DNA from: Bolinopsis microptera
Lineage: Eukaryota > Ctenophora > Tentaculata > Lobata > Bolinopsidae
Direction: 5' to 3'
Length of the DNA: 64,000 nucleotides
Assembly: GCF_026151205.1 (NCBI RefSeq)
Contig: NC_087074.1
Coordinates: forward strand, 930,001 to 994,000
The first letter of the stretch is position 1. Every line of letters begins with the position of its first letter. The position numbers were made by a program, and so were the translations under genes. The notes under the pieces were generated by a model. That model made no database searches. It was not told the origin of the DNA and saw only the letters and a program-made list of their open reading frames with translations. Positions 10,751-21,039 of this stretch are shown piece by piece.

Positions 10751-11734
10751 AGGGCTCTACTAGCTGTAGCTAGGAGCATCTGTCAGCATTCGGTTGATTT
10801 CTTAGATGTCGTGCTAGACCTAACAGACAAGTCATACAGACCTTATAGGAAACCAAATGACACACCATTGTACATTAACGCAGAATCCAATCATCCTCCC
10901 ATCATATTGAAGAACTTACCCTCGATGATAGAATCACGATTGATAAGCATATCCAGCAACAGGACATGCCTAAATGAAGCCAAAAGCGATTATGAGAAGG
11001 CACTTAGAGATAGCGGATATAGTCACACCATCGATTATAAAACACCACCGCCTAAAAAGAGAAAGAGATCGCAGAAGAGGAACATCCTATGGTACAATCC
11101 CCCATTCAGTGCGAACGTTTCAACCAACATCGGAAGAAAGTTCTTCGCTCTCATCGATAAGCATTTCCCGAAAAACCTACCGTTACATAAAATCATCAAT
11201 AGGAATACCGTGAAAATAAGCTATTGCTGCATGCCCAGTTTGGGAAGGATACTCAAAGGACACCACAAATCAGTCCTAGAGAAACAATCTGAAAAGAAAA
11301 AAGCTCCAGAAAAAGAGTGTAATTGCAGAGACGCCTCGAAGTGCCCCCTCAAAGGACAATGTCTGGCCAAATGCATAGTATACCAAGCAACCGTTAAAAC
11401 GGCATCTAACAAGGAAACGGCCTATATTGGATTGACTGAAAACAGTTTTAAGACACGGTGGTACAATCATCGACAAAGTTTCAAGAATTCTAAGCACAGA
11501 CTGAGTACCGAGTTATCAAAATTGATATGGGACCTCAAGGAGAAGATGATTGAATATAGCATAGACTGGAAGATTATTACTAAATCGAAGAAATATAAGG
11601 CTGGAGCGGGGCATTGTGGCCTCTGCTTAGACGAGAAACTATACATACTTAAAAACCCAGGCACTATTAATAAAAGATCAGAAATTATTTCTAAATGTAG
11701 GCACTCTAGGAAATTCTTAGTTAGACATATTTAG
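10751..11734 (+). pseudogene. Penelope-like element C-terminal fragment with GIY-YIG endonuclease
   Basis: The frame is open from about 10751 to the stop at 11734. It starts with SVDFLDVVLDL (end of the PLE RT), runs through PYRKPNDTPLYI and ILWYNPPFSANVSTNIGRKF (linker typical of PLEs), and a Cys cluster (CNCRDASKCPLKGQC) before the GIY-YIG-like motif: CIVYQATV paired with AYIGLTENSFKTRWYNH. Trailing C-x2-C and E residues (HCGLCLDEKLYIL) complete the domain. Most of the RT is missing. The sequence just upstream (TTATCTTCTCTTATAG) looks like a 3' splice site, compatible with the introns known in some PLEs. Confidence 0.8.
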
Positions 11735-12476
11735 TTAGTATTTATTAGTTATTAGGATTTGTAGTTATTTATATAGGTTTAGTAGTACTGAGTAATTGTT
11801 AATTGTTAATTATAAAATTTGATAAAGGAGCACTGTGTTGTATAATGTTTGCCATTTTTATGTTAATTATGTCACTGAAGATTGCTTTTCAAACATGAAA
11901 CTTATAGTTTGACAATTGCATAGTTTGCTTTGTACCGTTATTAATACTAATAGTATGTACTTTAAAACATGTCTTAAAAATGATGTGACTTCAAGATAAA
12001 AATTTTTACAGACCAGTATCAAGTCTCCAAGTCTTATAGGGGGTTTTCTCAACAATTCGTTCGTGATAAAAACATCAATATAATCTATATAACATCTATA
12101 TAATCTAGAGTAAATCCTTTACTCAACGATCACCACAGTATAAAAGTGTTTTTAGGAAAATAAGATTATCTAAAGCAAACCATGTCAGTATGGAATAATA
12201 ATATGTACTATAATAAGGTACTACTTGAGAAAGAAGGCTAATTATGACACTTGTGATATCTTCTTGTGACATTATGAGACAGCTTAAATTGTACTATTGA
12301 ACTTAAACATAAGTTTAACCATAAAATTAAAAGTTGAGTCATGACATGGACATGACTTTATTACACAAAATGGGAACTAAAGATGAGCGCAGTGGCGTAA
12401 TTTCGCCTGTTGCCATTTGCTTTCGGGAATCCCTGGACCTTTTTTGCTCGGGATTCCCGAATCAGGATTGACTTCA
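11735..12476. other. PLE 3' UTR and intergenic sequence
   Basis: AT-rich, with no supported gene. The first part is likely PLE 3' UTR. Bases 12390-12476 are the region just downstream of the minus-strand 97-aa gene and probably hold its 3' UTR. Confidence 0.4.
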
Positions 12477-13232
12477 CTAGTAGCTAGCATGATTTTGCAT
12501 GACATATAGCTGTTCTGTTGGTTGGTAGGGTTTCGCGAAACAACCACATCTGCAGCACCTGAACAACAACATGGTAGTGGGTTAGGAGTTTTAATTAAAA
12601 TAAATGTTAGCCTATATTAGCCTGTTAGATACATATATATTCAAATATTTATTCACCAGGTCATGTTACGAATTCGAGCGTGCTAAATCACTCTACAGTC
12701 GATCTTCAAGATTGTTCTAAAAGGGCCCCCGACAGTTGAAACCAGCTCGTATCGATGTATTTTCGGACGCTGATTCAGAATCACCCCCCATGACATAGGG
12801 TTAAAATGCTCCCCTGCCGAGATATTGGCGAAAAACTGTCTTAATCACGTGATACGACTATATATATAACTCTTACCAACAACCGGATAATATGCCCAGG
12901 ATTGTTGTCATGACAGCCACTGCTGCTACCAGCACAGTTAGAGCTCCTGCATGAAACACGGCGAACGAAAGTACCTGAAAAATAGGTCTCAATTTATTTA
13001 ACCATTGCATTAACACGTTGAACATGCTTATTATAGATCTAGAAGTGGCAAGCTGGAAACAAGGATCAACTCATTTAATTGTCAACTCATTTAATTGTTT
13101 AAATCGTATTACTATTACCTCAATTTCTGCCATACTGAAAACGCCAAAAAATGTAAGTTCCAAATCATCAGAACACTCCACTATCAGTGCCAGTGAGAGA
13201 AGAAGTGCCACTGACACAGCACTCTTAAACAT
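12477..13232 (-). CDS. Small spliced single-pass membrane protein with Cys cluster (97 aa)
   Basis: Gene model built by reading splice sites on the minus strand: exons 13232-13119, 12974-12877 and 12558-12477. Phases fit exactly (114+98+82 nt = 98 codons including TAG). Junctions are GAG|GTAATAG, TTTTTCAG|GTAC, GTTG|GTAAGAG and GTTGTTCAG|GTGC. Residues 1-20 are a signal peptide (VALLLSLALIV core). A ~18-residue ectodomain follows, then one helix at ~41-69 (AGALTVLVAAVAVMTTILGI) and a Cys cluster (CWCCRCGCF) with a short Tyr-containing tail. I do not recognise a family. The layout parallels the neighbouring 166-aa gene, suggesting a tandem pair. Type I topology and palmitoylation of the Cys cluster are inferences. 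Intron 2 holds a MITE-like repeat. Confidence 0.7.
12676..12865 (+). repeat. Partial copy of the ATCACTCTAC repeat family (copy B)
   Basis: Reverse complement of about 15200-15390 over nearly its whole length (ATCACTCTACAGTCGA, AGGGCCCCCGACAGTTGAAA, GAGATATTGGCGAAAAACTG). It ends inside the element near 12865 and lies in intron 2 of the 97-aa gene. Twelve bases outside the ATCACTC end (CGAGCGTGCTAA) are also shared with the full copy. Confidence 0.75.
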
Positions 13233-13415
13233 CCTTACTGTAGGGCAATGTGGTTTAGAGATAAGCTTACAGAGATACTGACATAGCACTCTTAAACATC
13301 CTTACTGTAGGGAAATGTGGTTTAGAGATAAGCTTACAGAGATACTGACATAGCACTCTTAAACATCCTTACTGTAGGGAAATGTGGTTTAGAGATAAGC
13401 TTACAGAGCTACTGA
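13215..13415. repeat. 67-bp tandem triplication over the start of the 97-aa gene
   Basis: Three copies start at 13215, 13282 and 13349. Each contains, on the minus strand, a pyrimidine-rich CCCTACAG and an ATGTTTAAGAGTGC start region. The inner copy (13232) supplies the real start. The other two (13299, 13366) encode 10-codon ORFs, MFKSAMSVSL then stop, mimicking the N-terminus of the real protein. Confidence 0.85.
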
Positions 13416-14085
13416 TACACTGTGCATGAGGAGGGGCCGGGTTGTTCAATTTGCAGGATCAACTTTTACTTTAAGTGCTGGTGCTTAAAGAATACTGGGA
13501 TCGATCAGCTGAAGTTGTGGCCTGTTCAATAAAATATGAAGTACGATTTACTGCCTGGCATTCAATGAAACGGAAGTTGAAAATTAATTGCGTTATTATA
13601 AGTACATTTCATGAAAAAATTAGTAAAAGATGTACCGTGGCTGACTTGAATAAAAACAATTCGTGACGCTGTGGTACGATATTTATATGTATTTGTGTAA
13701 AATATGTTAAAAAATCCACGGAAATTTCAAACATTTTTGTAAAAATCAACTGCGCTCAAGTTTTTGCTACACGTTGTATTACTATTACTAATAGTATACT
13801 TTTCTCGTGCACACGAAAAGGGGTTGCACATGCAACGCGTGTCAATCAAATTTGCTTAAGTTTTTTGCTAAATTTGGTAACATGACATTGGAGGTGTATA
13901 AAAGGTTTGGACGGATTTCCTGAAACTTTTGCGCACTTAATATAAAGTATAATTAATGTTCACTTAAAAACACTGTTCAATATGATTTGACAGTCACTTC
14001 ATAGCAATAAATTAATATGATTTGACTGCATAAATACAGTTACTCCATAGCAAGTCCTTCATCCTAGTCGAAGCTGTCCAAATGA
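13416..14085. other. Intergenic sequence between the two small membrane-protein genes
   Basis: No gene is supported. It likely contains the promoter or 5' UTR of the 97-aa gene and, at the right end, the 3' UTR of the 166-aa gene, since both read leftward. Confidence 0.4.
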
Positions 14086-16947
14086 TCACTCCATGTTTTC
14101 AAGGATAGGAGCGTCCATCTTGGAGCTGATGTATTCTGGAGGGTCCTCTCTCGCATACTCACCAGGTCCATACACGATGGGGTTGGGGGGGTTGTACGTA
14201 CTGGTAGGGGCCGTCATGTTTGGGTAAACCATACCTGTAGCTGGTACCATACCTATCTGTTGCTGTTGGGGTAGGAGTGAAACCTGGTGTGATGAAAATT
14301 AGACATGATAATATTAATAGTATTATTACTGCCACAGGTTGTAGTGCGCGCGGCTGTATCGTGGCTCTCGCGAAAGTGGGGCGACAATCATGGGGGTCAC
14401 GACGTGATACAAAAAACGTTGTGATGGGAATTTTAATTTGTATTTTTTTAGTAATTAATTTATTGTCGTGAGGCTATGCCTATAGTGTATCATGCTTAAC
14501 AGTAACTAATATAAGAATAATATTGCACCCATTAGGACATAGGCGGACGCTAAATCTTTACCTTTTTAATGTGAATGGGGAAATATATCTAAAAAATACT
14601 TGGTGATATAAAGTAACCTGTGGGTTTGGGGGTGCGGCTGGGCGATACTTGAGATAGGAACAGCAGCAACATTTACAACACAAACCGCAAAAGAACACGA
14701 TAATGAGAACGAACTCCACTAGTGCCAATATTAACAATGCTATCGTTCCTCCGGCTCCTGTTTGTTAATAAGGATGAGGGGTTTGGCTGTCGATTATGTA
14801 ATCGACATTTTCATATTTGTAATAATGTAATAATAATAAATACGAAAATTTTTCAATTCAAATTCCACCTAATCTCTTTCTGATAATCTGATAGTGACAA
14901 AATTTTAAAACCGATCGCATATCCTGCTAAAGTAAGTAGTTTAGAAATCGCCAAAAATAAAATTTCGAGGACTAGTAGGTACGGAAATATATTTTCCGAT
15001 TTTCTGCTCATAATTGGATGATGATTAATCACTCTACACTCGACTGTCACGTGACTTTTTCAACTCGTTCTCTAGCTGGTCCTGAACGACTATTCGAAAC
15101 CCTAACCCTCTAATCTGATCCCAACCCTAACCCTAACCCAATCCTTAACAAAATCATATGCTGAAACCCTAACCCTAACGAGAAATTGGACTAACTTCCT
15201 TATACGGTCATATCACGTGATCGAGACAGTTTTTCGCCAATATCTCGTCAGGGGAGCATTTTAACCCTATGTCATAAGGGGTGATTCGGAATCAGCGTCC
15301 GAAAATACATCTATTGAAGTTGGTTTCAACTGTCGGGGGCCCTTTTAGAACAATCTCGAAGATCGACTGTAGAGTGATTTAGCACGCTCGCTCATAATTA
15401 TCAGGGTAGCTTATCAGGGTAGCTTATCAGGGTAGCTTATCAGGGTAGCTTATCAGGGTAGCTTATCAGGGTAGCTTATCAGGGTAGCTTATCAGGGTAG
15501 CTTATCAGGGTAGCTTATCAGGGTAGCTTATCAGGGTAGCTTATCAGGGTAGCTTATCAGGGTAGCTTATCAGGGTAGCTTATCAGGGTAGCTTATCAGG
15601 GTAGCTTATCAGGGTAGCTTATCAGGGTAGCTTATCAGGGTAGCTTATCAGGGTAGCTTATCAGGGTAGCTTATCAGGGTAGCTTATCAGGGTAGCTTAT
15701 CAGGGTAGATTATCAGGGTAGCTTATCAGGGTAGCTTATCAGGGTAGCTTATCAGGGTAGCTTATCAGGGTAGCTTATCAGGGTAGCTTATCAGGGTAGC
15801 TATTCAGGGTAGCTTATCAGGGTAGCTTATCAGGGTAGCTATTCAGGGTAGCTTATCAGGGTAGCTTATCAGGGTAGCTTATCAGGGTAGCTTATCAGGG
15901 TAGCTTATCAGGGTAGCTTATCAGGGTAGCTTATCAGGGTAGCTTATCAGGGTAGCTTATCAGGGTAGCTTATCAGGGTAGCTTATCAGGGTAGCTTATC
16001 AGGGTAGCTTATCAGGGTAGCTTATCAGGGTAGCTTATCAGGGTAGCTTATCAGGGTAGCTTATCAGGGTAGCTTATCAGGGTAGCTTATCAGGGTAGCT
16101 TATCAGGGTAGCTTATCAGGGTAGCTTATCAGGGTAGCTTATCAGGGTAGCTTATCAGGGTAGCTTATCGGGGTAGCTTATCAGGGTAGCTTATCAGGGT
16201 AGCTTATCAGGGTAGCTTATCAGGGTAGCTTATCAGGGTAGCTTATCAGGGTAGCTTATCAGGGTAGCTTATCGGGGTAGCTTATCAGGGTAGCTTATCA
16301 GGGTAGCTTATCAGGGTAGCTTATCAGGGTAGCTTATCAGGGTAGCTTATCAGGGTAGCTTATCAGGGTAGCTTATCAGGGTAGCTTATCAGGGTAGCTT
16401 ATCAGGGTAGCTTATCGGGGTAGCTTATCAGGGTAGCTTATCAGGGTAGCTTATCAGGGTAGCTTATCAGGGTAGCTTATCAGGGTAGCTTATCAGGGTA
16501 GCTTATCAGGGTAGCTTATCAGGGTAGCTTATCAGGGTAGCTTATCAGGGTAGCTTATCAGGGTAGCTTATCAGGGTAGCTTATCAGGGTAGCTTATCAG
16601 GGTAGAGAAACACGTATCTCTGAAGGCAGGCTCCCTGCCTCCGAGCTCGCATTGCAAAGGGGACTAGGAGAGTGGCTTGCTGTTGTGAAGGCCTCGATTC
16701 CAAGATCGTATATTGAGGATCAAAAAATCGATATAATATGCAAATGACCCCTAAGTTTTCGTGATAACTGATAATGCAACATACCTAGAAACTTCACAAG
16801 TGCTATTTCGTTGTCGGCAGCGAATCCCAAGTCGACAGCGGATTCCAAGTCGGATCCCAAGTCGTAGTAATTGTAAGCCTGTCCTGTACTGTACTGGGCG
16901 TAACAGAGTGGGAACAGTAGTAGTATCAGGGGTAGACTTCTAATCAT
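14086..16947 (-). CDS. Spliced type I membrane protein, Cys cluster and PPEY motif (166 aa)
   Basis: Exons on the minus strand: 16947-16785, 14757-14618 and 14283-14086; 163+140+198 nt = 167 codons ending TGA, phases matching at both joins (CTAG|GTATG, AACAAACAG|GAGCC, CACAG|GTTAC, ACACCAG|GTTTC). Residues 1-17 are a signal peptide (LPLILLLFPLCYA). A ~37-residue acidic, Tyr-rich ectodomain lacks cysteine. One helix follows (IALLILALVEFVLIIVFF), directly trailed by CGLCCKCCCC. The ~75-residue Pro/Tyr-rich tail contains PPEY, a WW-domain ligand type, plus NPPNPIVYGPGEY. Length and layout resemble the Shisa/CYYR1/VOPP1-like group of adaptor-type membrane proteins, but the Cys-rich ectodomain of that group is absent, so homology is only suggested. 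An in-frame ATG at 17070 would add a less signal-like leader. Intron 1 holds satellite DNA and a MITE-like repeat. Confidence 0.75.
15028..15378. mobile_element. MITE-like element (copy A) with ATCACTCTAC ends
   Basis: ATCACTCTACACTCGA starts at 15028 and its inverse, TCGACTGTAGAGTGAT, ends at 15378. TTA stands on both sides (15025-15027, 15379-15381), as expected for PIF/Harbinger-type elements. The interior carries telomere-like CCCTAACCCTAACCC runs (15100-15180). Caution: the other two copies (12676-12865, 20571-20992) share 12-14 bases beyond these ends, so the true border may lie further out. It sits in intron 1 of the 166-aa gene. Confidence 0.55.
15397..16604. repeat. 13-bp satellite TTATCAGGGTAGC, about 92 copies
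   Basis: An almost perfect head-to-tail array of TTATCAGGGTAGC. Rare variants include TATTCAGGGTAGC, TTATCGGGGTAGC and one AGATTATC. It lies entirely inside intron 1 of the 166-aa gene and starts within 20 bp of the MITE-like copy. Confidence 0.95.
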
Positions 16948-17120
16948 GTTGCTAAAAGTGTGGAGAATTTCACGATAGGTGACCGGACTACTATAAATGG
17001 TAAGTTTTCTTCGTATTCCAAAATGAAAATCAAAGCAGAAAATCATCAATCTGAGGATAAAAGGCTTCATTTAGTCAATAATTCAAGAAAACAACAAATT
17101 TACCATTACGACGGACATTA

Positions 17121-17262
17121 TACATCCTCGAAGGCATTCATGATCAGTATTTAATTTAACCACCTTATCCGGACTTTATTTGAACGGAAATTAATGTCCG
17201 TTCAAATAAAGTCACGTGATAATTTTTGGGCGAGCGAATTAGTAAGAGTTAAAACACATAAT
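17121..17262. repeat. Palindromic TIR remnant (copy 1) and flanking repeat
   Basis: GACTTTATTTGAACGG (17172-17187) and its exact inverse (17198-17213) are separated by 10 bp. The arms match the ends of the TIR element at 9891-10664 with no interior left. The 45 bases before it (CTCGAAGGCATTCATGATCA and on) recur at 18819-18863, so the palindrome is part of a longer repeated block. Confidence 0.7.
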
Positions 17263-17284
17263 AAGCCAGCGAGGGGGTATAGAA

Positions 17285-18166
17285 ATTCTGACGGGTGTAT
17301 GCAGGGAAAATTAGTATGCGACTGATATAAACAGTTGGTCAGTTGGTCAACAGAGTTAGGTTCGCCGAAGTACTAATATTAAGGAAGTTAGCGAAGTTTT
17401 ATTGTTAATAAAATTTATTTGAACCAACAATTTTCCCCAAAATTCACGTTACATTTCTGCAAGGCTCAGACCCCCCCCCCCCCCGGCCCCCCGTTCAGCA
17501 TTTCCAAACCAGCCCTTCCCCTCGGCTGCTAACATCATATTATGTGAACGCTCCCATACCCACAACTCAATTGTTCAATATTCCAGCTCGAACTTTTGAA
17601 GCTATCAGTATAACTATAAGTGTAGACTGTCCCTCATCACGTCGAGACCAATGGAATGGATATAATTAGTTGGTGCACAATAATATTATAATGGACTATT
17701 TACTATGACTATGTGGTACTGGTATTAGGACATGATGTGATGGGGGAAAGCACCGACTGACTCCAAAAAACAAAGAAGTAAAACTTAATAAGAGTTTACG
17801 GGTACAAAACCAACATAGATACAACTTTGAAGGAGAGCCAAGTTTGAGCTACAATATGAAACAATTGCACTGCCACACTTGAAATTTGTATCTGATGAGT
17901 GCGGTAGTAAACTGACCACAGCTATATACCTAATAAACCATATCATTTCCAATTTATTACTAAACTTTGAACTTATTTTCGATTTTTCAGGTTTGGAGTA
18001 CGCCTTGAGTTGATCAGTACGATTAGTAAGTTTTTCGTATAAAAATGCTGACGGGTGTAGGCAGGAAAAATTAGTATGCGACTGATTTAAACAGTTGGTC
18101 AACAGAGTTTAGTTCACCGAGGTACTAATATTATGGAAATTAGAAAAGTTTTATTGTTAATAAAAT
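17285..18166. repeat. Direct repeat pair of about 125 bp
   Basis: 17285-17415 and 18045-18166 share CTGACGGGTGTA, TTAGTATGCGACTGAT, CAGTTGGTCAACAGAGTT and TTTTATTGTTAATAAAAT in order. The second copy lacks a short AGTTGGTC duplication. Between them lie a poly-C tract (17471-17485) and no supported gene. Confidence 0.7.
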
Positions 18167-18339
18167 TGCAAAGAGGGAGAATCTGCAATTATTTTGAACA
18201 ATTTGCTTAAAGTTAAAGGAAGGAATTCTAGCAATGAGGAATGTAAATTTGGACTACACCTTGTCTTTAGCAGTAAGACAATTTGGATAATGCAATGGCG
18301 GATTGACCAAATAAGCCTAAAAATGTTGGCCCCTAATTT

Positions 18340-18425
18340 CCGCCCCTTGCCAAGATTTTATGGGGGAGGGGGGGCGGTCGCCCCCCGTGCCCCCCCCCCC
18401 CCCCCCCTTCCTACTCCCCTGAATC
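18340..18425. repeat. G/C-homopolymer-rich element fragment
   Basis: Runs of G then C (GGGGGAGGGGGGGCGGTCGC, then about 18 C) followed by TTCCTACTCCCCTGAAT. This resembles the poly-G/poly-C ends of the hAT-type MITE at 19715, but I cannot define its borders. Confidence 0.4.
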
Positions 18426-18818
18426 GCAATGATTTTCTGAAAGATATCTAGATACTGTGATATATTAATAGCTTTCAGAGGTAATTTAACGGGTGATACT
18501 TGGGTGGTCTGAAAATCCACAGCAGCCAAGCAAAACGTTCAAACAATCATCACAACTGTAGATAATAGGGACGGACCGATTCTTGGTCCATCCCATCCTA
18601 GCGGCCAATAGCAATCGATTAGTTATTTCACGAGACTCAGATATGTCCAATCAATTAATAGTGTAATCGCATTATACGCAGTTACATTAGCCTATATAAC
18701 TGAACACTACTAGTAATTTATCCATAACGTTCAGAACGTGAGATGAGTTTTAGTGAACGCATGTACAAAAAATATTTAGTGAACATTTCGTACGTGCATT
18801 ACTACTAAGAATTTTAAA

Positions 18819-18918
18819 TACACCCTCGAAGACATTCATGATCAGTATTTAATTTAACTATTTTATCCGGACTTTATTTGAACGGAAATTAATGTCCGTT
18901 CAAATAAAGTCCGATAAT
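18819..18918. repeat. Palindromic TIR remnant (copy 2)
   Basis: CGGACTTTATTTGAACGG (18868-18885) and its exact inverse (18896-18913) flank a 10-bp spacer identical to that of copy 1. TTATC and GATAA on the outside match the termini of the 9891-10664 element. Confidence 0.75.
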
Positions 18919-19714
18919 TATAAGGTACTGAAAAATTTAATAGGCAAAATAATATATGTACCAAACTATATAATAAGGTTATATTTCTAAGATGAAAAGC
19001 TCATAATTGTCCCCGTCTGATAAACGGACGAACTATCATTTTTAGTATTAACTATTAAGTAGATCATTCACATCTCCGTGCGTAACAAAATAAAACTGGA
19101 AATTATACCATCTAACTAATAGTAGTAATGTCTAATAGTAATAAATAGTAATAAATAGTAATAAATAGTAATAAATAGTAATAAATAGTAATAAATAGTA
19201 TTACCCCTGTAGTGTATTACTAATGTCTAATAGTATTACCCTACAGGGGTAAATCCTGTGTAATCCTGCAGGAGATTTATATCTTGGTACTTGCTATTTC
19301 AGTATTTGGATGGAGCAGCTGCATGAGCCATATCGTGTAAACTATGAAAACAAAACCAATATAGTTATACTGCTAAGCGGCATGTAAACAAACAGAAGGA
19401 ACCTCATTGCGGCGTGAATTAGTCACGAGACTGTCATCGTTACATTGAATAACGGAGGTTATAAGGGCCGGGGGGGGGGGTCTTCATGATCTTTTCCTGA
19501 AATTGATTTTAGAGTTCAAGGGAGTTCAAAAGCCAGAATGTCAACTCAGCAAAAATGTTGTTAAAGCTCTTTTTCAAAGTCTAGAATAAAACTAAGTTCT
19601 GAGGAAACGAACACAAATTAAGTTACTTTACTTCAACAAAACTCAGTTAGGCACGTCACTCCTCTGTTGCGATCAGGACTAATAATAAACAGGACTAATA
19701 AGATCACTAAATTC
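18919..19714. repeat. AT-rich sequence with a 10-bp tandem array and an inverted repeat
   Basis: AGTAATAAAT is repeated about six times (19137-19200). It is followed by TTACCCCTGTAG (19201-19212) with its exact inverse at 19241-19252. A poly-G run lies at 19470-19480. No gene is seen. Confidence 0.6.
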
Positions 19715-20187
19715 CAGGCACGTAGCCAGGGGGGGGGGGGGGGGGCGCTAGGGGGGCTGTTATGACAGATATGAAATATCTGTCATAACATCCAAGCGAA
19801 CATTCTAGAAGACATCTATAAATAGTCAATAGTGCCCCCTAGACCGTAGGAAATGTCAAAATCTTAAGACGATGAGGCCTGAGTAAATCGTAAATTCTGA
19901 TTGAAGAATGCAGATTACATTTGCTGTTGTGAAGTTACCAAATTTACGTGAGTACTTGATTCTTTTCAATCCCAGTTTATTGCCGTCCTACAAATTTCTT
20001 TAATGCCAAATGTCGTCTAAAACACCCTATTTCGCAAAAAGTTTCCGGGGGGCTGCGCCTCAAAGCCCACGCCAAGGGGCTCCGCCCCTGGACCCCGGAG
20101 GGGGCTGCGCCCCCAGCCACAGCTTGCTCGCTTCGCTCACCGACAGCCCCCCCCCCCCCCCCAAGAAAAATCCTGGCTACGTGCCTG
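19715..20187. mobile_element. hAT-type MITE with 8-bp target duplication
   Basis: The termini are a perfect 16-bp inverted repeat, CAGGCACGTAGCCAGG. They are flanked by an exact 8-bp direct repeat, CTAAATTC, at 19707-19714 and 20188-20195. Poly-G follows the left end and poly-C precedes the right. The interior is GC-rich near the right end (GGGGCTCCGCCCCTGGACCC). It carries no transposase, so it is non-autonomous. An 8-bp duplication is diagnostic of the hAT superfamily. Confidence 0.9.
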
Positions 20188-20570
20188 CTAAATTCAACCA
20201 ATCATAGCGCTTGTAAATCGTAGGGGAAAAAAAGTTGAACTGACCGACGATTCAGCTGAAATACAAATTAAAGTCGATCCCAGTCAATTGTTAAAATACA
20301 TAATAACGAGTCATCTAAATTAGTTAGTAAATAAAGAATTATTCCATGTTATGTGTGAATCAATAAATTACGAGTACTATCAAATATGTAAATATATTTA
20401 CATAATCATATATATTTTAAAGTCACTATTGTGACGGTACATTAGAACTAGACAGAAACAAAGTGTGAAGGGTCTATATATCACTATAGACTCTTTACTT
20501 ATAGTGACATGTATAGTGTAGACTCAAATTCTTGTGAAAAGGCCCTAAGGTATATAATGAAACTGGTTCA

Positions 20571-20992
20571 GTGTATTTTTGGACGCTGAATCCGAATCAC
20601 CCCCATGCTATGCCCCGCTTACTAGTTTAGCTCTTTCTAGTCCCCTGCTACACGGCATGTAAACAGGGATTGGCTAGTTAGAGGCGGTCCGTGTAGGCCT
20701 TACACTGTGCTTTCAGCAATACTCATAGGGTAAAAATGCTCCCCTGACGAGATATTGGCGAAAAACCGTCTCGATCACGTGATATGACCGTATTAGGAAG
20801 TTGATCTAATTTCTCGTTAGGGTTAAACCGTTAATGTTAGAGTTTCAGAATATGCTTTTGTTAGGGATTAGGTTATAGAGTTAGGGTTTGGATCAGGTTA
20901 GAGTTTGAATAGTCGTTTTAATTCAGGGCCAGCTAGAGAACGGGTTGAAAAAGTCACGCGACAGTCTAGTGTAGAGTGATTAATCATCATCC
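20571..20992 (+). repeat. ATCACTCTAC repeat family, copy C, with an internal insertion
   Basis: Reverse complement of about 15016-15310 in copy A: GATATTGGCGAAAAACCGTC, TAGGGTTAGGTT-like runs and CCAGCTAGAGAACGGGTTGA, ending GTAGAGTGAT at 20980. About 120 bp (20607-20727) absent from copies A and B interrupts it. Confidence 0.7.
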
Positions 20993-21039
20993 CAAAAAAC
21001 TGTTTTGGTCACGTGACAGGCTAGTAAAACACAATTTTG

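Noticed and set aside
15397-16604. CRISPR-like array
   Set aside because: Units are directly joined with no spacers, and the region is an intron of a eukaryotic gene.
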